Shown piece after piece: positions 48,532-59,884 of a DNA stretch of 64,000 nt. The translations under genes and the position numbers were made by a program. Numbering within the stretch: the first letter of the stretch is position 1; each line of letters opens with the position of its first letter. The notes under the pieces were generated by a model, which saw nothing but the letters and a program-made list of their open reading frames with translations, was not told the origin of the DNA and ran no database searches. The DNA lies in contig CM082597.2 in NCBI GenBank assembly GCA_040954595.2, positions 8,804,001-8,868,000 of the forward strand, in the 5' to 3' direction. Source of the DNA: Balanoglossus misakiensis (Eukaryota; Hemichordata).

Positions 48532-49854
48532 GGCGACATGATGCATGAAGTGGCGAGAGATAAACGCGGCTGACCACCGCATTAAACACTGTCAAGCAAG
48601 GCACTTCAAATGCCAATTGTTTAAGTGTGTACTAAGTAATAGGTTCATGTACCATGGGGGGGGGGGTCAAATCACAACAGTTGGACATGTACGAATATGA
48701 AGAGACGATATCAGTTTGTTCATGTCTTCCTTTAGTAAAAAATCTTTTTTGAACTTTGTATAGAATTCATTGAACTTTACTTTAGCTTATGAACTCTCAT
48801 TTGCACATCGTCATCTTGAAATTGTGTCGACTTTATCATAAGGTTTTTATCACTCAACTAGGTCGCAAAACCTATTTAAGTTAGTGAGAATAGGACGTTC
48901 ACCTTTTGGGTTGATGGCTACAGCCGTTAATCCTGACTCATACACATGTTGCAGCCAGTATACTCTGCAGACATTGGACACAATAGTTTTACGAACCATT
49001 AAATTTTATTGGACCATCAAGTTTATTGACCCATGACGTTCATATAGATTTTATGACACGACTGACGCTATAATCGGTCCTTACCTTCGGCGAGCCAAGT
49101 GTTTTATAACATCATAAGATATTAATACCTATCACCCAGTCAAACGATTTCAAGTTATAAAATTTCCACGCCAATAGGACGCCTTTAGGTGGAAATGCAA
49201 CCAGGTATCCTAAATAGGAAAATATTCCGGGTATCTGTCAAGTTTAGTCCCATATTTAGGGGACCAAGAGCCCTCAGGCGCTTGGTCCCCTTCTGTTATT
49301 GCTGGAGTTTGTCTTCTTTCTTCTTGAGTCGTTTTTTTGCGCCCGTTTTTCTCTGAAATTCCGGCAGGTGCGCCTCCAAATTTGGCACGGTGGTTGGGGC
49401 CCATGAGTACTGGTGCACCTGCCCTTTGAATTTGTAATTAGTCACGTGACTTTGTGGCTATAATCGAGCGAAATTTTCAAATTGACCTAATTTGCACGTT
49501 AATGGGGGCATGTACATTCTTTTCGCGATTTTTGTAGACCATGTGGCCAAAATCCCCTGTGCCAAATTTCAAGGTCCTAGGCCACGTCGATTTTGAGAAG
49601 AAGATTTTTGTAATATTTTTTCGCATTTTTTGGTGGGCTGAGGACGGACACTGGGGCATCGGACTTTGACCGTCATTACGTAATGTTGTGGAGATCTCAT
49701 TAGCAGGCTACTCACTTCTGGCGGGTTGCAGTAGTCCTTGGCAAATCGGCTGAAATACGTAAACAGACCAGTGATTATTTTCCACGGAATGAATTTTGGG
49801 ACAACACATTATCGGAGTTCAGGCTGTGTTAGGGCGTTTTATTGAATTACGCTG

Positions 49855-52392
49855 AGTTTGGATTGACCACTGTGTTACCACTAAAAAATTTTATAGCAAT
49901 GTTCTTTCAATTTCGAGTCTTTGCAATGTTGTTGACTCCGACCATATTCCTGTTTCAATAGAGGTTCATTTCAACACTTCTGCTGATGAATGCTTCAGCA
50001 GTAGTTCCTTCAAGCAATGTAATTTTCGAGTTGATTGGAAAAAATTGTCACAGCAGAATATATCCGCCTACACCGGTTGTACCAAAGCCAAGGTTGATAA
50101 GATTAATTTATCCGAAGAGTTATTCTGCACTAATGTGAACTGTACATACCCTTCGCATTTACAGGCAATTGATACTTGTTATAGTAGTGTTGTGGACGCA
50201 TTGAATTGTGCTGCAAAAGATACCATTAGGCGTAAGTTTCACCAGAAAGTTCATGTTGTGCCTGGCTGGAACGATTTTGTAAAAGAAAGTCACGACTATG
50301 CCCGTTCCATGTTTTTATTATGGGTTAATGGGGGTAAACCTTAACAAGGCCCGCTTTTTGAAACCATGAAATCTTCCAGAGCTCGTTTTAAGTATGCTTT
50401 ACGTGCTTGTAAAAAGATTGAGAATCAAAATAGGGCTGACAAGATGGCTGACAATTTACGCTGCCACAAACAGAACGACTTCTGGAAGGAAGTCAGAAAG
50501 CAAACTAGCAGAAAAATGCCGCTTTCTGACACTGTAGGTGGAGCGACTGGTGAGAGTGAAATTGCAATTATGTGGCACAAGCATTTCAGTGATATTTTGA
50601 ATTCTGTCCAGGCTCAGACTGGTAAAAATGACATCGAGGAGAAAATGAAGTATGTTAAATTTTCTTCTGATATGTATGTTTCTGAAGAAGAAGTAATTTC
50701 TGCTATACATAAGTTACCTGACGATAAGACAGCTGGCATTGACAATATTTCAGCTGAGCACCTCAAATTCTCAGACTCCTCTATTTTACCCATTTTGACT
50801 TGATTGTTCATGGTTACCTGCAAACTGAGGCTATCAAAGTTATTTTAGTTCCAATTAAGGATAAAACTAAGCTTTGTAGTGATGCCAGTAACTACCGGCC
50901 GATAGCACTAGCAACTGTTTTCTCTAAAGTTTTTGAGCCTATTTTACTTTCTCGTTGTGAGGAGTTTCTTACCTCTCATTATTTACAATTTGGTTTCAAG
51001 CGAGAACATTCAACTGACCTGTGTTTATTTGCATTTAAAGAAATCATTAGCTACTACACCAGCAATGGAAGACCAGTGTTTACTTGTTTTCTGGATGCTT
51101 CAAAAGCTTTTGACAGAGTTAATCACTTTAAACTGGTTAACAAGCTCATCGACAGGAATGTTCCCTTGTATGCTGTACGAATTTTATATTAAAGGTCCCA
51201 TGCCATGCCCTATACAACCACGCGTAAAATCACTATTTGGGTCTTGAAGTTAACGTATGTTACTATCTTGCAATGCGTTTTGCCCCTTGTGCTTAGATAA
51301 CAAGCAAGTAAAAGTGGCGGGTGGGCGTGTACCCCTAACCCAACTCAGTCGATTTTTTTTGGCTTTTCAAAGTTAAGCCGAAGACTTATCTTGATGTGGA
51401 CAAATAGTCTTTCACACCTTTGTAAATCCTCTGCCTGCAATGTGAGGCAAGGGCTTCCTTTGCTTTGAACACTGTTTATATAGCTTATCTTTGTCTGTGG
51501 ACTTAATTACTCATGGACCGATAATTACACTTTACTGTAAACAGAATGGTACACTACGACATAGTGTACTTGTTTGTCCATATGCAAATACCTTCGCCTG
51601 GCTCGAGTGCGAAGTGGCTCCCCGATCACAGGCATGAAAAAAGGTGGCAAATTCCGGCATTCGTGCACATTTTTCGGAACCGACACAATAGGCAATGCAT
51701 AGACAGGTACCCTAGGTGAGCTTTTGACGTGGAAAAATGAAAACTTTCCAAAGCATGACATGTGACCTTTAATGGTACAGAAATCAATTGTTTACTGTGT
51801 TGTGGGGTAATGAAACCTCAGAGTTGTTTTCTGTTTCTAACGGTGTAAGACAAGGGGGAGTACTCTCTCCCTATCTTTTTAATGTCTACATTGATGATCT
51901 TATCAATGCACTCTGTAAAGCCAAAGTTGGCTGTACCATGTGTGGTGTCAGCGCTAACACTTTAGGTTACGCTGACGACATGACTCTACTCAGTCCAAGT
52001 ATTAAGGGTCTACACCGTCTTCTTAGAATTTGTGAAATTTATGGCAAGGATTATGATATAATTTATAATTCTAGTAAAACTGTGTGCATGCTTTTTAATG
52101 GGAAGAATATGAGCGTTCAAAGAATTCCTTCGGTTAAACTTAATGACATCACTTTAAAGTTTGTACCTGTACACACCTATCTGGGCCATGTTATATCTTG
52201 TGAGGGTTGTGATAATGAAGATATTGAACGACAGAGAAGAGCATTTTGTGTTAGAGCAAACATGCTATTGAGACATTTTCAACATTTTAGTCAAGATGTG
52301 AAGAAAGTTTTATTTTTGGCATATTGTAGTAATATTTACTGTTGCAATTTGTGGGCATCCTTTAAAGTAAAACCGATGAAAAAATTTAAAAC
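49855..52392 (+). mobile_element. Non-LTR retrotransposon (LINE), copy B, 3'-deleted
   Basis: Same element as 17696-20831, with different damage. TAA replaces AAA near 50342. A 16-bp deletion near 50803 shifts the frame. A 576-bp TTAA element is inserted at 51193-51768. The 3' end after ttaaaac is lost in a deletion that removes 1204 bp relative to copy A. The RT motifs FLDASKAFDRVNH, NGVRQGGVLSPYLFNVYIDD and GYADDMTLL are preserved. The codon that is TAG at 18230 in copy A is AAG here. Confidence 0.9.
51193..51768. mobile_element. TTAA-targeting DNA element in copy B LINE, empty site known
   Basis: Starts aggtcccatgccatgc and ends gcatgacatgtgacct, terminal inverted repeats matching at 14 of 16 bases. 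TTAA flanks it at 51189-51192 and 51769-51772. Copy A has a single TTAA at the same place (19053-19056), which is the uninterrupted site and defines the target duplication exactly. The element is 576 bp with no transposase. It differs from family M and from the element at 19810-20604. Confidence 0.95.
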
Positions 52393-53097
52393 AGTGGACT
52401 TTGACCCTAAGTCGCTAATGTTGTGGGAGGTTTCATTAGCATTGTAGTCACATGTAGTGGATAGTAGTTTGGGAAATTGGCTGAAATACGTCAGCAGACC
52501 AGTGATTTTCTTGCACGACAGGAGTATGGTACCAGCAATAATCAGAGATCAGGCTTCGTTGCCGTTCAAAAGTTCCTACTTCAGTCGTGATGTTGCAACT
52601 GGACGTTCAGTATGGGGGTCGGCCCGCAGGTGGCCGTGTGGGTTATCAGGTCGCCCGTAACGGCACGCAGCTACATGCAGCTGTATGGGACTAAAATAAT
52701 ACACCCGATTCGGGTGTCACCTGTGACACCTGCATAACTCAATAATTATGTGCATGCGTAATTGTGGGGTCAATGAAAGGGGTGGTAGCGTGCTATTTGT
52801 TGCACATGGATCAATATGAAGTCCGATTTTCCCGTCAAGTTGTGGGCGACCTTATGTGACCTTTCACCTACTTTTGCTTAGTGAGCATCCACAGCAGATG
52901 CATGCAGCTTTGGCTTGGGAGGGGGGGGGGCATATACGGATGGGACCATAATGATATACCAAAGGCGGGGTCGTCTGTTGCACCTGCCTAAGTCATTGAT
53001 TTTGTACATTTAATTAGACACTAACCAACAGGGCGATAGGTGTGGTTTTTGTTCCACAGGGACGAATGTAAGTGTCAGTTGGTTTTTGCCCAAATGT

Positions 53098-53954
53098 CCA
53101 TTGAGGCCTGTATCCGTGATCTTAAGGACTGGATGACCCAAAACAAGCTTCAACTCAACGACTCCAAAAACTGAGATTCTACTTATTCGTTCACAATTTC
53201 ATCACTCTGCTGATGCTATTGACAAGATTACCATTGGTTCAAGCTCTGTTCCCGTCGTTAAATCAGCTCGCAATATTGGTGTAATATTTGACAATACGCA
53301 CATGTATAAAGATCACATCAAGAAAACTTGTCAATCAATATATTACCACTTTCGCCGTGTCGGACAAATCAGGAAATTTCTTAACAAAGCAACATGTCAA
53401 ACAGTGATTCATGCTATTTTGGCAGCGAAACTCGACTATGGTAATGCATTACTGTATGGTATACCAGAACGCAGTCTGAACCTTCTACAACACACACAAA
53501 ATACAGCTGCAAGAATCATAACTCGGTCCAGGAAGTCTGCCCATATAACGCCAGTTCTTCAACTTCTTCATTGGTTACCAGTTCGCCACAGGATAGAGTA
53601 TAAAATAAATCTGCTCACATACAAAGCCTTAAATAATCTCGCTCCGAACTATATCCGCGATCTCATTCGGACATATTCTCCTGGTCGCAGGCTTCGTTCA
53701 GCTAATAAGAGCCTTTTATGCACTACAATGTACAAACGTTCTTCTTACGGTGGCCGAGCATTCTCTCATGCTGCAACGAAACTGTGGAACATTCGTCAAG
53801 CTCCAAGTTTGAGTATCTTTAAGAAAAGACTGAAGACGCATTATTTCGCAAGAGCATATGGTGTGGGCCAATGAGCACAAGCGCCTTTGAGTATGACACT
53901 TGTTATAGATACTGGCGCTATACAAATTTCTCTGATTGATTGATTGATTGATGT
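53098..53954 (+). mobile_element. 5'-truncated L2/CR1-type LINE in copy B, empty site known
   Basis: Encodes the C-terminal part of a reverse transcriptase: IRDLKDWMTQNKLQLN, then LDYGNALLYGIPE, QNTAARIITRSRK, ITPVLQLLHWLPVRHRIEYK, LLTYKALNNLAPNYI and APSLSIFKKRLKTHYF. This series is typical of L2/CR1/Rex elements. One extra A in tccaaaaactgag (about 53163-53173) shifts the frame. The element ends in a (TGAT)n tail, gattgattgattgattgatg. Copy A reads straight through cccaaatgtataagg at about 21593, which is the empty site. Only atg could be a target duplication. Confidence 0.95.
53302..53874 (+). pseudogene. C-terminal RT fragment of the L2/CR1-type LINE
   Basis: An open frame of 190 codons covering the RT thumb and the conserved C-terminal tail. 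It lacks the catalytic YADD and the endonuclease, which lie in the truncated 5' part. It cannot make an active enzyme. The true frame begins upstream of the first ATG (from about 53098) and is broken by the A insertion. Confidence 0.9.
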
Positions 53955-54480
53955 ATAAGGTGATTTGGATGACCTCTGTCATACAGTGCCATATCTCATC
54001 CCGTTGTACAGGTGCAGCTTTGGTATTTGGAGGGATGAAACTATCATGAAATGCCAAATACAGGGGGATACCTTTGACACCTGCTTGATTCATGTATTAC
54101 GTGCATACCTAATGTTAGGCAAAGTGAAAGGGCTGCAAATGTAGGATTTGTTGCACAAGACATAAACAGGAATGAAATTTTTCTGTCAAATTTTTGAATG
54201 ACCTCAGGTGTCCATTGACCTGCTTTCCATATGTTAGCATGCACATCATATATAGCCACGTGTTTGGAGGGGTAGGGTAGGACCGTCATGAAATGCTAAA
54301 TTCCTAGGGCCACCTGTAACTTACTTGCGTAACTCATTATTATGGCCATACCTAATTTTAAAAACCCAAAGGGCGAGAATTTTCCGTTGTCTTGAATATG
54401 AACCAAATAGGAATCCAAATTTTTGGCCCAATTTTTGGGTACCCTCAGCTGACCTTTGAAGTACTTAACTGAAGTCCTTA
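53955..54480. repeat. Diverged minisatellite, period about 245 bp (right continuation)
   Basis: Continues the array of copy B after the LINE, with markers gatacctttgacacctgc near 54067 and ccacctgtaacttacttgcg near 54311, about 240 bp apart. Units after 54084 have no counterpart beside copy A. Confidence 0.7.
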
Positions 54481-54761
54481 CATAACGTAGAAGTTCACTT
54501 GTGGTTGTTGTGTTTGTACTTGTAGGACATCCATTTCGGGTGGTTGCCTACTTCCCCATATCTCCACATCCAGAGCAAATACAGCCTACGCAATTGAATG
54601 GTACAACCCTGAATGGAGTCTAATGGTTATTATCTCTATGCTTGGGCCCCTTCAATGCTGCTTGCAGCTTTAATTATTACTATTATTATTGTCACGATAT
54701 AAAGACACCAACTAAAAACTTACAAAATCACAATGTCTTCACAACTCAAAATTTCACTCAC

Positions 54762-55851
54762 TTCTTTTAGTTTGGTAGCCACCCCTCCTTTCTGTCCTAG
54801 CATAACAGGAGCACCATCACTGCCCAAAGCAGACAGACGATCTCTTAAGACAATACCATTCTCTGAAGAAAACTCTTTCACTGACTGTGCAATGGTGTCT
54901 GCTCTGCCATCACCAACCTAAAACAGTGAAAATAAAACCTTGATGTTAACACATGCAATGTACAACTCAATGTTTGTCTCACCTGAAATAACTAGTCAGC
55001 AAAATCAATTAAATGAGGTCACTCAAAAACATGTTTAATCGTATGTTTTTAATTCAGTGTAGACTTAAAAATTGAAAAACTTTCCACTTACTTCTTTAAC
55101 TCCAAGGAAAGACACAACTGACTTCCCAGACCTCAAGGTGTACTTGGAATAGATGATTAATTGCTTCAATACAGCCACATCAGTTGTTTTCATCTATTAA
55201 CAGTGAATAGAAGTTACTTCCTTTCATCTTCTCTAAAATCTCATCACGGATGACTTTGCCTGAAAAATGAAATAAATGAAAATTACTCTTCAGATTAAAC
55301 TTATCAAAATTCACAGTAATTTGTACAGTAATTATTCTTTATTGAGTGTAACACTATTGCTTAAACAGTGATCCTTTCTTGAAAACAACCAGGTTTAAAT
55401 AAATGTTACTACATTGCCTACAATTTAGATCTGCACAAAAATCAGTAGACCTACTTACCAATGCAATAAACCATTATAGTTGTGGTCATCACTGCTGAGA
55501 GTACCAAGGAATGAACACCCGAGGGACTTTGCCAATTCCAAAACATGGATGAAGTTGGTGGTGTGCGGCAATTCTCTGTGCATGAGAAAATACATGCATC
55601 GTAGGACGCCGATGCATGAAGGCTTGCGTCTCAAAGGTGATGACCTTGTCAAATGCAGCCACAAGACCGCTGCTATTCTCGATAACTGCTGCCTCGGCGT
55701 CAAGCTGCATTGCCGCCCGGTCGATAATCGTCTCTTCATGCTGCTTGAGTTTGTCTTCGCGAAGGGTGGTACATGTACATGGAGATGTTGTAACCCAAGT
55801 CCCTCCGCACTTGGCCTTCTGCTTGTGTTTTGTACAAAGGCGACAAAACAT
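54762..55851 (-). pseudogene. ZNF862/hAT-transposase-like gene, 3'-truncated and frameshifted
   Basis: Three exons in sense order. Exon 55459-55851 starts MFCRLCTKHKQKAK with a C-x-x-C and GGTWVTTSPC, resembling the N-terminal zinc-finger-like segment of ZNF862-type proteins. A frameshift near 55600 moves into ELPHTTNFIHVLELAKSLGC, a typical family segment. Donor TTG|GTAAGTAGG. Exon 55092-55259 gives KVIRDEILEKMKGSNFYSLL and, after one extra A in gatgaaaacaactg, TTDVAVLKQLIIY and VVSFLGVKE. Exon 54762-54917 gives VGDGRADTIAQSVKEF and LGSDGAPVMLGQKGGVATK, the hallmark D-G-x-x-V-M-L-G motif. Later exons (dimerisation region) are missing. It is a decayed TE-derived gene, not functional as read. 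Confidence 0.82.
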
Positions 55852-56021
55852 CCCTAAACTGAATAAATATCATTCTCTCAAATGCCAGCCGCATGCGGGA
55901 GCGTGCACCAGAAACAATAAATATTTACCAAGGCGGGAATGAAAAGAAAGCAGGGCGGCGCGTAAGATAGCAGGGTGGCAAAAAATAAAGGAGGGCGGGT
56001 CTGCCCAGCTAACCCCCCCCC

Positions 56022-56215
56022 CCCCCCAAAGTATTAACGCTCTGTGTTTACCATAGACTAATAGTGTCTCAAATTTTACCCTGTGTGAACCTGGTAAGAG
56101 ACGTGTCTCAAATCTGAGAAGATTCAGGACCACTTAAACCATTCACCAATAATAATTTATGCCAGTATTTGATCTGAGACGTTTTAGCAATTTCTTGTGT
56201 GACCCCCATATCAGT
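56022..56215. repeat. Dispersed repeat R, rearranged copy
   Basis: Contains ttaacgctctgtgtttacca, agtgtctcaaattttaccct and gtgtgaacctggta, the inverse of the blocks at 3984-4100, followed by gtctcaaatctgagaag also found near 60115. A run of about 15 C precedes it at 56012-56027. Confidence 0.6.
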
Positions 56216-56979
56216 TGAAGCTGACAAATCCAGTATTTTGAATTTTTACATGGATTTTGTATACAGTGTGAATTGTAATTAAAGCTCCATTACCTTTACC
56301 TTTTTCCTATGTTTTCAGTATCTTTGTTTAGCAGTTTCTTGTGCAAATTCCCGAAACATGATGAAACATATATGTGTATGGTCAGCATTGTTATTGTGCC
56401 AAATTGGAATTTAAGTCCAGACTAGAATCCATGAATTATTGTCAACAATGACAATGGCCATTATACACATACATTCTGTGCTGACAAGTAACAATCTGTG
56501 TGGAGTAGAACATGAAATCGCATTTGCTACATAGAACAAAAATACTGGAAATAAAGCCAAAAGATACAACGAATGTAATTTAACTTTAACTGCATTCTCA
56601 TTCTCATCTGTATATATTTTACTGAGATTGTTTCATCAGGGTTTATCAGTATTCTAAACCAGCTTATGTGTGCATACAATCTGATTAAAATCAGATGTAG
56701 GGTACGGCGACGTCTTTTACTTCGCAGTACGGTATTCTTATACTGTCGCCTCACACTACATCTGACCAACTCCCATAGAAGCTCCCGTTGAAAACTCTAG
56801 TAAACCAATCAGACGGTGCCTTATAGAGAACTTTAGGTATCCTTCAGTTTTGATTGACATAACGTGCAATCTGATTGGCTTGGCCGCAACGGGACGTTGA
56901 ACAAGCTTCTATATCTGATTCATATAATACTGAAAGGGTTAAGAATGGCACACACTACATGTATGAGCTCATGGAATGT
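56216..56979. other. Non-coding stretch, no gene recognised
   Basis: AT-rich. Inverted short blocks (agaagctcccgttg / caacgggacgttg) near 56776 and 56887 hint at another foldback element. Nothing else was recognised. Confidence 0.4.
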
Positions 56980-57810
56980 GTTTCTTCCCATAGGATAACA
57001 TTAAGAATTGATAGAAAACCCTTTTCTACTATTGTAATTTTAAGAAGTTTCACTCATAACTCATCCAAATGAAATTAAATTGAGTGATTCATATAAGTTG
57101 TAGGCTCACCACTGTGCTCAGTTTTGAGATAAACTTAAATGTGTCCATGCCTATAGAAAAATAACATAGAAAGACCTATGGTGAAAAATGTTGACTTTAA
57201 TTCAGGCTGCATTAGTGGAAAAATAATCATACTTTGTCTGGCATAGAAACTCAGAATCTACAAAAAAGGCCTTTAAAACATGAATGGAAATGAAAATACT
57301 GCTACAATAAGAAATTCTTACCTTGAATAAAGTATTTATTGGTACCACCACTTCCATAAAGAAACCACTTTGCTGGTGTAATGAGTTGTCAATCTGGGTT
57401 TGCTCATTGGCCTTGCTTTGAGTTCCAATTCATGATGATGGTGTATTAGGACACTGGACTTGAAACAGGTGTATGCTGGTATTATACACGTTGAAAGTAT
57501 TGTCATTCTTTTAATTGTGGATTTTTGGATTATGCTGTGTATGTATAATGAGAATCCGTTAAAAATTGTAGGGGTCATTGCCCTTTTTAAAAAAAATACA
57601 GAGCCATGAATTTAGTTGATAATAGAAGAAATTTGCTGTCTCAGCATTTTTCACCAATGGTTTGTCTATGGGCGAAGATTTTAACGCAATTTATCTCATA
57701 ATAGAGCTTGGTGACCACATAATTTTTTTTGACCAATGAATTTACGTTTACTTGTCTGAGCTATGTGTAAAATTTCGTGAAAAAGACAATAGTAGAAGTT
57801 TGTTTTCTGG
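56980..57810. mobile_element. Putative element with inverted repeat-S ends
   Basis: Repeat S blocks at 56980-57210 (tttcttcccataggataaca ... tatggtgaaaaatgttgac) face an inverted diverged set at 57640-57810 (tcagcatttttcaccaatgg ... acaatagtagaag). The interior has no transposase. The match is by block order and is diverged, so the boundaries are approximate. Confidence 0.55.
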
Positions 57811-58025
57811 CAATTATCGATGTAATCCTTTCAGGAACAGACACACATGCACTGTTTATCAGTTTATGTTGTGCGTGTACATCCTTAAATGGTATTTGCC
57901 TCTCATGCCTTCCAAATTGTGATTCTGTTCTAGTGTTTTTGTTAAGAGCGGTACCTAGATAAAATCTACCGGAGTACCCCAGTCACTCCGAATTAAAACA
58001 ACAGAACAAGGCCAATGTCACAGTG

Positions 58026-58160
58026 GTCAGGCAGTCTACGAGAGTTCCCCAGTCATTTTACCGGGGTTCCCCTGGGTGTATCAATGTGGTTATATTAGGA
58101 GGTTATAGGAATATTAACGGGGTTCCCAAATCCATTACCAGTGTTCCCCGACCTTTGCAA
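58026..58160. repeat. Short GTTCCC-rich tandem repeats before UBE2J1 exon
   Basis: The phrase gagttccccagtcattttac is echoed by ggggttcccctgggtgt, ggggttcccaaatccattac and agtgttccccgacc. It ends just before the splice acceptor of the UBE2J1 exon. Confidence 0.6.
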
Positions 58161-58189
58161 AAACACTGTGTTCTTTTTATCCTCCACAG

Positions 58190-58764
58190 GAAGAGACAAA
58201 GAAAAGCATAGCAACCTCTGCTGATACTGCCACAACAAGCACAAGCACAAACACACCCCAGCCTGTAACTTCTGCGAACCAACAACCCCCACCCTATCCA
58301 GCCGCAGCATACCAGCAACACTTCCAGCAGATGTCATACCCGAACCCATTCGTGTCTCAGTACGCTGCGTTTGCAGGAGCCGGACAGCCGCCACGACACA
58401 GAGATGCGGCATCGAACAACGACAACACCGTTCAACCGCCAGCCGATGCAACACCCCAGGCAGATGTCAACACTCCCCTAGCACCAGAACCTGCAACTGC
58501 CAACACAGAAAACACCCCCAGAGAAATGCCAATGACAATGCTACCACAGAGACAAACATACGACAAAGAAATGTCAGCCAGCAAGGGTATGAGCAACCCA
58601 GAAGAAGAAACGACACACTATCAAATCAGAATAATCGCCAGATACGTCAGCAAGAAAATAGTAATTCTTTCGTGTTGATAGTGCTGTTGAGTCTAGCCTT
58701 AGCAGCTCTTATGTTGAGACGATTATTCATTACATACGAGTTTAAATTTGATTATAATGTGTAG
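58190..58764 (+). CDS. UBE2J1: UBE2J1-like ER ubiquitin-conjugating enzyme, last exon (frameshift as read)
   Basis: UBE2J1 (Ubc6e) is a tail-anchored E2 of the ER membrane that works in ER-associated degradation. Here only the last exon is present. The acceptor is TTTTTATCCTCCACAG, then EETKKSIATSADTATT, a Gln/Pro/Ala-rich linker (NQQPPPYPAAAYQQHFQQ), and a C-terminal anchor SFVLIVLLSLALAALMLRRL followed by TYEFKFDYNV and TAG. The anchor plus the E-F-x-F-D-type end closely resembles the C terminus known for UBE2J1. The first part and the anchor lie in different frames. One missing C in the CCCCC run at 58515-58519 would account for it, so this may be a base-call error or a real deletion. The catalytic UBC domain exons were not found in the window. 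Confidence 0.85.
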
Positions 58765-59299
58765 TTTATGAAAATATTTAATTAATTCACAACTGATGAC
58801 AGGTCAAATGTTATTATTTTCCTCGAGTTTTCATACACATCTGGAATGTTGTCTATATCTTAACAAAAACTATTGTTGAAAAGTCCTGGTGAAAAATCAA
58901 GCCAGCCATTATTTATTGTATTGAAATAGATGGGGGGAGGCACAATGAAAATGGCATATGTTTAGCCTATAGATTTCTGGAAACCACTGGTGAACTCGCT
59001 GATAGTACTGAGCAATCTGAATGATATGAACATAGTGGTTATTTGGTTGTAGATACAAGACCTCTCTGCAAAATTTTCCTCAAAGAGGTTTTAAATCCGT
59101 AACCAAATATAAGCGCACACCATTTATAATGTCATTATATATAATATGATTTTGTGTGATAAAAAATCTGATGTTTGGATTTTAAGTATTACATGCCAGA
59201 AAGGCCTCGTTGCTCACTGCTCATGAAAATGCCACTTGTACAAACATGTTCTAGAATTTCTTAAGTAGAGCGCCCTGATGCCCATGACCAATCCAAGTT

Positions 59300-59305
59300 A
59301 ATAAA
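59300..59305 (+). terminator. Candidate poly(A) signal for UBE2J1
   Basis: AATAAA in caagttaataaattgtg, 536 bp after the stop codon at 58762-58764. The stretch between holds no coding features and fits a 3' UTR. Other weaker signals are possible. Confidence 0.4.
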
Positions 59306-59390
59306 TTGTGTTCTATTCAGATGCATTCTCTTTTGTGTATTTTATTTCAGTTATTTACTGTTCAGGTCTTCTAGTAGAGAATGTTATGAC

Positions 59391-59579
59391 AGAACCCCAT
59401 GGCTCGATCGTGCAAGCACGGCGTAACGGTAGTATTTGCATCGAGTGTCTGGCGGTGTATTCTTGCGCCCGTCCCCCGCACTCGCTGTCGCTCGTGCGGG
59501 GGGCAGCAAGAATACACCGCCAGCACGAGTGCAAATACTACCGGTACGCCGTGCTTGCACGATTGAGCCATGGGGTTCT
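59391..59579. mobile_element. Near-perfect palindromic foldback element
   Basis: Left arm from agaaccccatggctcgatcg to ttgcgcccgtcccccgcact, right arm inverted from gtgcggggggcagcaagaat to gattgagccatggggttct, with a loop of only a few bases. GC-rich compared with its surroundings. The overlapping open frames on both strands result from the symmetry. Confidence 0.88.
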
Positions 59580-59790
59580 GTTTTTATTACATATGTTCAT
59601 CCCATTTTGAAAAAAAGACCGAAAATGAAAGAAATGAGACCGCGGAATGATATTGCTTGTTTCGTGAACAGGCCACTCATTTGCATACAGGTATAGCATA
59701 ATGTTTTTGGTATTGCACTGAGTGCAAATACCGATGTTACGCGCGCGCTCGGTGCAAGTAATCGACGGTACATATGTAATAAAAACCCTT
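59580..59790. repeat. Second inverted pair next to the palindrome
   Basis: The block gtttttattacatatg near 59579-59594 faces catatgtaataaaaac near 59772-59787. The interior includes attgcactgagtgcaaatac. It may be the outer part of the same composite element as 59391-59579. Confidence 0.6.
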
Positions 59791-59884
59791 GCTTCAACCA
59801 ATTACAGAGCTTCAATCAGACCAAGTAAACCCTGGTATTATAAATTTATGATCTATGTTATACAGGTATAGGACATTTTGTCTT

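Larger units (their letters stand above)
44796..54084 (+). repeat. Segmental duplication, copy B
   Basis: Direct repeat of 12451-21710, beginning aacaagcatcgtccgattcg immediately after the last satellite monomer. Compared with A it has two insertions (51193-51768, 53098-53954), two large deletions (joins at 47845/47846 and 52392/52393) and small indels, for example 16 bp within the LINE near 50803. Beyond 54084 it continues into minisatellite sequence that copy A lacks because the satellite starts there. Confidence 0.97.

Noticed and set aside
12451-54084. Long terminal direct repeats of one giant retrotransposon flanking the satellite
   Set aside because: The 9.3-kb repeats contain host lectin exons and several nested elements, and the RT inside is of non-LTR type. 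A segmental duplication fits better.
54733-54921. 62-codon plus-strand frame
   Set aside because: Antisense shadow of the ZNF862-like exon, whose minus-strand reading has clear family motifs.
55480-55942. Plus-strand frames of 125 and 108 codons
   Set aside because: Antisense to the zinc-finger-like first exon of the ZNF862-like pseudogene.
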